Shown here: positions 57,468 to 64,000 of the stretch, one piece after another
Position numbering within the stretch: the first letter of the stretch is position 1
Layout of the letters: every line of letters begins with the position of its first letter
Assembly: GCF_018294505.1 (NCBI RefSeq)
Contig: NC_057800.1
Coordinates: 471,802,955-471,866,954, forward strand
Source: Triticum aestivum
Lineage: Eukaryota > Streptophyta > Magnoliopsida > Poales > Poaceae
Reading direction: 5' to 3'
DNA length: 64,000 nucleotides
Notes under the pieces: model-generated
The model's database searches: none
What the model saw: only the letters and a program-made list of their open reading frames with translations
Told to the model about the DNA's origin: nothing
Made by a program: the position numbers and the translations under genes

Positions 57468-58110
57468 GCGGTAGTATAGGGCACCAGAGCGGTAGTACCG
57501 CTTATAAGTGGTATTACCACTAGGGTGCAACGGTAGTACCGCCGGAGCAGTTGTCAGCAGGCTGACACCTACCGCGGCAAGATCCGGTACTACCGGAGAT
57601 GCAAAAGTCCATATTTCTATACCTAATCATCAATCTACCTAGTTTAGCAGTCTCCCAGGTCCTTCCTAAGCCTCGATTCAACCAACAAATCGAGGAATGC
57701 AACGAATATAGCCCAAAACATAGATTCAAGAAAGAGAACCAAGGGAGAGAAGAACGGGGGAAATACTGGCATCCATGGCAAGAGGAGAGGGTGGGGAACG
57801 ATCCCACCGGTTGGAACCGAGGGAGACGGCCTGGATCCGGCGGCCCGGAGGCGGACCTCCGGTGCTTGGGGAGTCGCCTGAGAGAGGAGAGGACGAGGCG
57901 ATGGGGCAAACTGAACGGGTATGGGGGAGTGGAAACTCCCCCTGCCCGACACATATCCCACACAAGCAGCCCTAAGCGGTAGTACTGCGTAGGGCACGGT
58001 AGTACCGCTTTCGTGCATATCTGAAGCACAACGCGCCCAGCTGTACCGCTCCATGGTAGTACCATGTCGGCAGGGTGGTAGTACCGCTCTGCTTCCACGG
58101 TAGTACCACT
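57468..58110. repeat. Second cluster of GCGGTA-N-TACCGC palindromes
   Basis: About 10 copies or variants (for example near 57485, 57530, 57582, 57975, 58000, 58075) in the leader of the accessory ORF, outside the LTR. It flanks a non-palindromic, gene-leader-like segment (57600-57960). Confidence 0.8.
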
Positions 58111-58546
58111 CAGGCGCCCCAAAGCAGGAACAAGGGGGAAAAGATGGCTTACACACGACTAGCAAAAAAATAGGAAGAACACACAAGACACAAGACAAGC
58201 CAAGGCAAACCCGAACACGACCACACTAGAGCACAACCACTCAAAAGAGAGAAGCACAAGCAAAAGGAAACAACTCACAGACAAACTCTCTAGAAGAGAG
58301 GGCGGTGGTCGAGATCACCTATGTTTGAGCTATATGGTATGGCACCGCGAAGATTTTAACCTTGGGCCCATGACCAACACTCATCTTTGAAGCACAAGTA
58401 CCATCAAAATGGCTAATGTGAAAAGACTTGATCAATTTATGCATAATGGGGGGAGGAAGAGTTCATTGAGAGAACACCACTCCCCCTATGTCCATGCCAA
58501 CATCTAAACAAGACAACAAGTTGAGTACGGTGAGGTGTGCAAGGGT
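58111..58546. other. Spacer downstream of Copia RNase H
   Basis: Non-coding, A/C-rich on the plus strand. Nothing recognised beyond the position between RNase H and the accessory leader. Confidence 0.5.
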
Positions 58547-59803
58547 TCAAGCCACATTGCTCGAATCAATGATATTTAGCTCATGCCTTAACTCGCGAAA
58601 TCTTGCTTCATCCAAGGGCTTCGTGAAAATATCTGCAAGGTTATCATGAGTGTTGACATAGTTGAGCTTGATCTCCCTTCGCCTAATGTGATCCCGGATG
58701 AAGTGATACTGAATCTCAAAAAGCTTCGTCTTGAAGTGTTGAACCGGGTTGAGAGAAATCTTGATGGCACTTTCATTATCACACCAAAGAGGCACTTTGT
58801 CACAAATGACACCATAATCCTTTAAAGTTTGCCTCATCCATAGAAGTTGTGCACAATAGCTATCGGCAACCACATACTCCGCTTCGATGGACGAGAGAGA
58901 CACACAACTTTGCTTCTTGGAAGACCAACTCACCAAAGAGCAACCAAGAAATTGGCACCCTCCGGAAGTGGACTTCCTATCCACTTTGTCTCCCGCCCAA
59001 TCAGAGTCCGAATAGCCCACAAGGTTGAAGTTAGATCCTCTTGGATACCATAGGCCAAAGTTTGGGGTATGAGCCAAATATCGAAAGATTCGCTTGACCA
59101 CCACAAAGTGGCTTTCCTTAGGTATGGCTTGAAACCATGCACAAATTCCCACACTCAACATGATATCCGGTCTAGATGCACAAAGGTAAAGCAAGGAGCC
59201 AATCATGGAGCAATATACCTTTTGATCCACCGCTTTACCATTGGGATCTATGTCAAGTTGGCATTTGACGGGCATTGGAGTGGAAGCCGCCTTGACATCA
59301 CTTAGCTTGAATCTCTTGAGCATGTCTTGAGTGTATTTGGCTTGGTTGATGAAGGCTCCTTCTCTTCGTTGCTTGACTTCGAACCCGAGAAAGAACTTCA
59401 ACTCTTCCATCATGGACATCTTGAACTTGGAGGTCATGAGTGCGGCAAATTCCTTATTGAAAGCTTTGTTAGGGGAACCAAAGATAATATCATCAACATA
59501 TAATTGGCACACAAACAACTCCCCTTTGACCTTCTTAGTAAAAAGAGTGGGGTCAATTTTCCCAATTTCGAAACCACGATCTTGCAACAACTCGGAAAGG
59601 TGGTCATACCACGCACGCGGGGCTTGCTTAAGGCCATAAACTGCCTTATCGAGTTGGTACACATGATCGGGAAAATAGGGATCCTTGAACCCGGGGGGTT
59701 GCCTGACATATAGCAACTCATTAATAGGACCATTAAGAAAAGCACTCTTCACATCCATTTGTTGTAACTTAAAATTATGATGAGAAGCATAAGCAATCAA
59801 CAT
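58547..59803 (-). CDS. Copia RT-RNase H (C-terminal pol)
   Basis: 418-codon open frame. It opens inside RT: LIAYASHHNFKLQQMDVKSAFLNG (catalytic Asp in QMDVKSAFLNG), VYGLKQAPRAWYDHL, then the YVDDIIFGSPN catalytic motif at about residues 101-111 and YLCASRPDIM. RNase H follows: GYSDSDWAGD (Asp), SLSSIEAEYV (Glu), WCDNESAIKI (Asp) and the usual C-terminal DIFTKPL. It is uninterrupted, but its 5' part (59804-60000) is separated by a TAG at 59858-59860. Confidence 0.92.
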   Translation of the reverse strand: MLIAYASHHNFKLQQMDVKSAFLNGPINELLYVRQPPGFKDPYFPDHVYQLDKAVYGLKQAPRAWYDHLSELLQDRGFEIGKIDPTLFTKKVKGELFVCQLYVDDIIFGSPNKAFNKEFAALMTSKFKMSMMEELKFFLGFEVKQRREGAFINQAKYTQDMLKRFKLSDVKAASTPMPVKCQLDIDPNGKAVDQKVYCSMIGSLLYLCASRPDIMLSVGICAWFQAIPKESHFVVVKRIFRYLAHTPNFGLWYPRGSNFNLVGYSDSDWAGDKVDRKSTSGGCQFLGCSLVSWSSKKQSCVSLSSIEAEYVVADSYCAQLLWMRQTLKDYGVICDKVPLWCDNESAIKISLNPVQHFKTKLFEIQYHFIRDHIRRREIKLNYVNTHDNLADIFTKPLDEARFRELRHELNIIDSSNVA

Positions 59804-59857
59804 GCGAATGGATTCAAGGCGAGCAACGTGAGCAAAGGTTTCACCATTGTCGATGCC

Positions 59858-60970
59858 CTAGACTTGGGAGTAGCCTTGTGCTACCAAACAATCCTTGTTG
59901 TGAATGATAATTCCATGAGCATCTTGCTTGTTCTTGAATATCCACTTGGTTCCAATGACATTATGGTTCCCGGTTGGCCTTGGCACCAATCTCCACACCT
60001 TGTTGTGATCGAAGTTGTTGAGTTCTTCATGCATGTCATTAAGCCAATCCGGATCCTTGAGCGCCTCATAGACCTTTTTGGGTTCGACACAAGAGACAAA
60101 TGCGTGATGTTCACAATAGTTTGCCAATTGTATACGAGTGCTTACCCCCTTTCGAATGCTTCCAAGCACATTTGTCATGAGAGGACCCTTGGTTGCGAGC
60201 TTGGATGCGATCTTGGCGGCACGCCGCTCTAATTCCTCCTTTAGAGTGAGTTGAGGAGCGGTCACTTGATCATCTTGAGCGTCGTCTTGAGCTTGTTCTT
60301 GATCTTGAGCTTGCTCTTGATCTTTAACTTGCTCGGATGGGAGAACTTGACCTTGGGCATCGCTTGGTGATTCAACGCCATCTTGAGGTAGATCTTGCCC
60401 TTGGTCTTGTTCATGAGGTTGAGGGCCTTCACTTTGTTCTTCGGAAGCATGTGGGTCTTGGGTTGGTGATGGTTCCACTTGAGTAGAAGATTGTCCTTCT
60501 CCTTCGGCCACAAGGGGTTCCTCAATGGGTAGGATAAAACCAACACCCATTCTTCTTATGGCTTGGGGAGGAATTTCATCACCTACATCACAAGTACCAC
60601 TTTGCTCCACTTGGGAGCCGTTACTCTCATCAAACTCCACATTACACGTCTCCTCAATAAGTCCCATGGAATTATTGAGGACACGGTAAGCATGAGAGTT
60701 TGTAGCATAACCAACAAATATGCCCTCACGAGCTCTAGCCTCAAATTTAGACAAACGAACACCTTTCTTGAGAATGAAACACTTACACCCGAACACCCGG
60801 AAGTACTTGAGGTTGGGCTTGTTACCGGTGAGTATCTCACATGGAGTCTTGTTCAAGCCTTTGCGGAGGTAGAGCCGATTGGATGCATGACACGCGGTGT
60901 TGATGGATTTGGCCCAAAAGTTGTATGGAGACTTGAACTCCGCCATCATGGTTCTTGCCGCATCCATCAA
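59858..60970 (-). CDS. Copia integrase C-terminus, linker and RT start
   Basis: 371-codon open frame: the end of the integrase core (ARTMMAEFKSPYNFWAKSINTACHASNRLY), the Copia-type domain with LSKFEARAREGIFVGYA, a long Gln/Asp/Glu-rich linker (about residues 160-245), then the RT start WRLVPRPTGNHNVIGTKWIF. It ends at TAG (59858-59860), where the lineage continues with GIDNGETFAHVAR in the same frame. Confidence 0.88.
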   Translation of the reverse strand: MMDAARTMMAEFKSPYNFWAKSINTACHASNRLYLRKGLNKTPCEILTGNKPNLKYFRVFGCKCFILKKGVRLSKFEARAREGIFVGYATNSHAYRVLNNSMGLIEETCNVEFDESNGSQVEQSGTCDVGDEIPPQAIRRMGVGFILPIEEPLVAEGEGQSSTQVEPSPTQDPHASEEQSEGPQPHEQDQGQDLPQDGVESPSDAQGQVLPSEQVKDQEQAQDQEQAQDDAQDDQVTAPQLTLKEELERRAAKIASKLATKGPLMTNVLGSIRKGVSTRIQLANYCEHHAFVSCVEPKKVYEALKDPDWLNDMHEELNNFDHNKVWRLVPRPTGNHNVIGTKWIFKNKQDAHGIIIHNKDCLVAQGYSQV

Positions 60971-61841
60971 CGTCTGTTCTTCCTCTCCGCTACACCATTT
61001 TGTTTAAGGGTGTAAGGTGTGGAATATTGATGTTTGATCCCCTCATCACTAAGAAACTCATCCAAGGTGTAGTTCTTGAACTCAGTGCCGTTGTCACTTC
61101 TTATTGTCAAGATTTTTGAATTGTGTTGACGTTGAGCTTCATTTGCAAAGTCAATGACGGTTTGTTGGGTCTCACTCTTCCTCTTGAAGAAGTACACCCA
61201 AGTGTATCTTGAATAGTCATACACAATCACCAAGCAATACTTTCTACCACCAAGACTATCACAGGATGAGGCGCAAAGAGATCCAAGTGAAGGAGCTCCA
61301 AAGGACTCTTCGAGTAAATGATAGTCGTGGGAGGGTGAGCCTTCTCATGTAGCTTTCCTTCACTGCAAGCACGATCTTTGGAAAAACTAACATTTTTTAG
61401 TCCACGGTCATGGTCCGCCTTGAGAAGACTTTGCAAAGATCTCATATTGGCATGGGCTAAACGGCGATGCCAAAGCCATCCCATGTCAACTTTAGCCATT
61501 AGGCATGTCGCGGTCTTAGTGGGTCGCTCTGAAAAGTTAATCACATAGAGACCGTTATCGACATGCCCAACAAAGGCTACTTTAAGAGTCTTGCTCCACA
61601 AGAGGGCCACAATATCAATATCAAAGAAAGTGGCAAAGCCCATGATTGCAAGTTGACGAACAGAAAGTAAATAGTATGCAAGGGACTCAACAAGCATGAC
61701 CTTCTCGATTGTGAGATCATGAGAAATGACAACCTTGCGCATCCCCAATACCTTAGAGAATGAGGCATCACCCCACTCGATGTTGGTGGGCATAGATGGA
61801 ATCTTTTGCACGTCCACCACCAAGTCCTTGCTTCCGGTCAT
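60967..61841 (-). pseudogene. Copia protease end, zinc-binding region and integrase core
   Basis: 61841-61227 begins at the ATNHMTGSKDL block just behind the protease active site and contains the integrase zinc region LWHRRLAHANMRSLQ (two His); the first Cys of the expected CxxC pair is replaced (DRACSEG). 61233-60967 holds the core: DYSRYTWVYFFKRKSE (Asp), IRSDNGTEFKN (Asp) and QNGVAERKNRR (Glu). Small frame changes at 61230 and 60968 separate the pieces. Confidence 0.85.
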
Positions 61842-61854
61842 ATGATTAGTGGCT

Positions 61855-62176
61855 TGATAATCCCCAAGTGCAGGGAATCATCGTAGCAATTTACAAAGGT
61901 AGAAGTGATAAGTATGGAGTGTCGAACCCACAAGGAGATAAAGGTAAGATCAATATTCTCTCAAGCCATATCTTCCACTGATACGACTCCACGTACACCG
62001 AACGTTTGCTTCCAACTAGAAATGATAAATAAAACTACGTTGTGGGTATGAAGTGGATAACTTTGTATGATATCGGAGAGCTAAAATATAAAAGTAGGTG
62101 CTGTTATCATATAGTTAGAATATATTACTGAATATTATAAAATAGCGAGTGTGGAATAATGGTGGATCAGTGTGCG
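61855..62176. mobile_element. Unclassified insertion, left end only
   Basis: The text changes abruptly from Copia protease to TGATAATCCCCAAGTGCAGGG at 61855. A TG start next to a clean break suggests an LTR or transposon end. 322 bases are visible before the family B copy 3 LTR begins. No frame or motif recognised. A possible target duplication is TGGCT (61850-61854). Confidence 0.4.
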
Positions 62177-63122
62177 TGTCGGTGTTCTGGGAATGGGGGT
62201 CCCCAGACTTGCTTGCCTGCGGCCTGCGGCGTGGCCCAAGTGGGGGCCTAGCATGGCCCATCTTCATCAGCTCAAGCTCAAGACCCTCGCGAGGGGCCAA
62301 GCCTCGCGGGGCGGACGACCGGAAGCTTCCTCAGTGGCAGCCTCATCAGGTAGGCTCGCGAGGAGGTGGAGAGATCAAGGTAGGGGTACCTCGCGAGGAG
62401 CCCATGACGCAAGCCATGACGATCGAGACCAGGCGGGCGCCAGGCGGGTGCAGGCCTACGCAGTGACCTTGTTTCCCCTTTGGTGCAAAGGGGGCAAGCA
62501 CAGGCCAAGGCATCGGGCAAAGGTTGCCATTCCGGTGCAATAAGACCAAGACCAGCAGAGCGGCAAGACGGAGGTCACCATGGAGCCCAAGACGGCGTCA
62601 TCACCAGTACTTTTGGCAGCCGAAGACCACCTTTGGTCAAGATAACTTGTACTAGATGTTCCCCTTCAAAATGGCCAATTGTTGGCGCCCTTCCCGCTCA
62701 TTATTTGGGGAGAGGCCTAGGGCCTCTATAAATAGAGCTAGCCACCAGAGAGTAGAGACATCTAGAAAAACCCCGAGACATCCAGAAATCTGGTAGAGCC
62801 CTAGCAGAGAAAGAGAGAGAGAGGCGACTAAACTCACCCTAGCAATTCATCGCACCAGCTCAAGAACACCTCTCGCGAGGTTGTTATTCCCTTGTACTGT
62901 TCATCATCAGCCCCCTGAGGCAATCCACCATACCACACACTGGAGTAGGATATTACACCACAACGGTGGCCTGAACCAGTATAAACCTCGTGTCCCTTGT
63001 GTTGTTCGTTGTTTCCAGCTTAGATCACGCGAGGAGATTGGACATAGATCGATAGGGGAGAGATCTCCGCGCGCACCCCAGTGTTCGAACCTCAAGGGTC
63101 TGCGGGAACCCAAAATCCGACA
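62177..63122 (+). repeat. Family B copy 3, 5' LTR
   Basis: 946 bases, TGTCGGTGTT to CCGACA, TATA box CTATAAATAG at 62726-62735, (GA)n near 62810. Same layout as the LTRs of copies 1 and 2. Confidence 0.9.
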
Positions 63123-63145
63123 TTTGGCGCGCCAGGTAGGGGTGC
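63123..63145 (+). promoter_or_regulatory. Primer binding site of family B copy 3
   Basis: TTTGGCGCGCCAGGTAGGGG directly after the LTR, as in copy 1 (22590). Confidence 0.75.
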
Positions 63146-63192
63146 GCCGGAATCTTTCTTCCGCTGTTCGCGTGTGATCTTCTGTCGTGTCC

Positions 63193-63678
63193 ATGGCTGA
63201 CGCTCGTCGGGCTCGCACTAAGCGCCGGGCTGCTCTCGCCTCCCGCGTCGCCCAGACGGCGCCCGTCGGCGGACGCCCTCGTCGTTCCCCGTCGCATGCC
63301 GCCAACGCCGCCACCGGCCCGGCGGGGAACGAGCAGCAGGCCTCGTCCCAGCATCCTATGGTACGGCGGGGAGGCCGCACTGCCACACCGTCGCTGACTC
63401 TAGCCGCTTCGTCGTCCCACGCCCGTCGCGCCCCCACGGATGCGCATGCCGCGCTGCTCCTAGCAAGAGAGCTCTTGCACTACCGCCCCGTCGATGACCT
63501 CTACGAAGACTGGCTCGCCCGCATCGCCGAGCTCGTCAGCGCCGCAGGGGGCTCCCCCTTGCCGTCCCTCTCGCTACCTTGCCCTCCATTCCGCGTAGGA
63601 GGCAAGGATCAGGAAGTGCCTCCACCACCTCCTCCCCAAGGAGGTGCCCTGGCTCCAAAGCGCGCAGCCCCAGGGTGA
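63193..63678 (+). CDS. Family B copy 3 gag N-terminal ORF
   Basis: The ATG at 63193 (MADARRARTKRR) starts a basic, Ala/Arg-rich N-terminus. It leads through LLLARELLHYRPVDDLYEDWLARI to a Pro-rich tail and TGA at 63676-63678. No capsid block is present: the text passes within about 200 bases to protease, so gag is internally deleted. The N-terminus differs from that of copy 1 (22655). Confidence 0.65.
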   Translation: MADARRARTKRRAALASRVAQTAPVGGRPRRSPSHAANAATGPAGNEQQASSQHPMVRRGGRTATPSLTLAASSSHARRAPTDAHAALLLARELLHYRPVDDLYEDWLARIAELVSAAGGSPLPSLSLPCPPFRVGGKDQEVPPPPPPQGGALAPKRAAPG

Positions 63679-63879
63679 GACCCTCCGCGTCCAGCGCGTG
63701 CACAGCAAGAAAGGAGCTGCCAAGAGATCCCTCGTCCCCAAGAAGGCGCACGCGCGCTCCGGGGGCCGGCGCACCAAGATCGCGTCCCTGCACCTCCACG
63801 CCAAGACCCCATGTTGCTCCAAGCGGCGGCGCGCGGTAATCCCCAGGAGCAAGACCAGTACCAGCAAAAGGCACCGGTG

Positions 63880-64000
63880 GCCACAGCAGGCTGCCGTGCC
63901 CTCACCCTCGAGCTCATCGACTTCGAAGTCCCCCACATCCGTCTGCCATACAACGCCATCCTCGGGTACCTAGCCCTGGCCAAGTTCATGGCAGTGACTC
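63880..64000 (+). pseudogene. Family B copy 3 protease segment (partial)
   Basis: Reads LELIDFEV...LPYNAILGYLALAKFMAV, matching the end of the copy 1 protease (FKIAPMGLPYNAILGYPSLAQFMAA at about 23430-23500). Continues past the window edge. Confidence 0.7.

Larger units (their letters stand above)
53853..61854 (-). mobile_element. Maximus/SIRE-like Copia element (minus), 5' side missing
   Basis: Reading on the minus strand: gag-pre-integrase/integrase (61841-60970), RT-RNase H (60000-58547), spacer with palindromic repeats, an intron-containing accessory ORF (57349-55926), polypurine tract (55403-55419) and 3' LTR (53853-55402). Copia order (integrase before RT) is clear. It breaks off at 61854 inside protease; gag and the 5' LTR are not in the window. 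Confidence 0.88.
62177..64000 (+). mobile_element. Gypsy family B, copy 3 (5' part, runs off window)
   Basis: 5' LTR (62177-63122), primer site at 63123 and shortened gag-protease. Inserted in the unclassified DNA; the expected target duplication is GTGCG (62172-62176), with its partner beyond the window. Orientation plus. Confidence 0.88.

Overview
This window is intergenic DNA from a large grass genome, most likely a Triticeae species (wheat, Aegilops or barley group). It is packed end to end with nested LTR retrotransposons whose LTRs, primer sites and polyprotein motifs look like Triticeae families. Family names (Sukkula/Erika, Fatima, Maximus/SIRE) come from memory and are less certain than the structural calls. 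I see no intact host gene, tRNA, rRNA or CRISPR array.

Layout. (1) 1-18786: tandem array of a large non-coding LTR element in minus orientation, LTR - internal - LTR - internal - LTR, with about 4.4 kb LTRs and 3.58 kb internal domains. This is the LARD architecture. (2) 18787-44049: 3' part of a Maximus/SIRE-like Copia element (plus): a gene-like leader with TATA box, a long accessory ORF, polypurine tract and 1.5 kb LTR. Its gag-pol half is absent and may lie left of the window beyond the LARD array. (3) Inside it, 20288-38860: a Gypsy element (minus, 'Fatima-type 1') with decayed gag-pol and a multi-exon gene on the opposite strand. (4) Inside that gene, 21667-30270: a second Gypsy element (plus, 'family B copy 1') with perfect 5-bp target duplications, decayed gag-pol, a 55-bp tandem repeat and an antisense gene for an AT-hook plus B3-like DNA-binding protein. 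(5) 44050-45655: 3' end of another family-B element (copy 2), whose antisense gene is of a different type. (6) 45656-53761: a second Fatima-type element (minus) that keeps gag and the antisense gene but lacks reverse transcriptase and integrase. (7) 53853-61854: Copia element (minus) with integrase, RT-RNase H, a 3' accessory ORF and two clusters of a 13-nt palindrome. (8) 61855-62176: start of an unclassified insertion. (9) 62177-64000: 5' LTR and start of a third family-B element, running off the window.

Nothing here appears able to move by itself: every polyprotein carries stops, frameshifts or deletions, many of them C-to-T type changes in Gln and Arg codons. The most interesting thread is accessory genes. 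Three element lineages carry extra genes between pol and the 3' LTR; in both Gypsy families they run antisense to gag-pol, have their own TATA-like signals and (Fatima type) introns, and in family B the gene content differs between copies with closely related LTRs.
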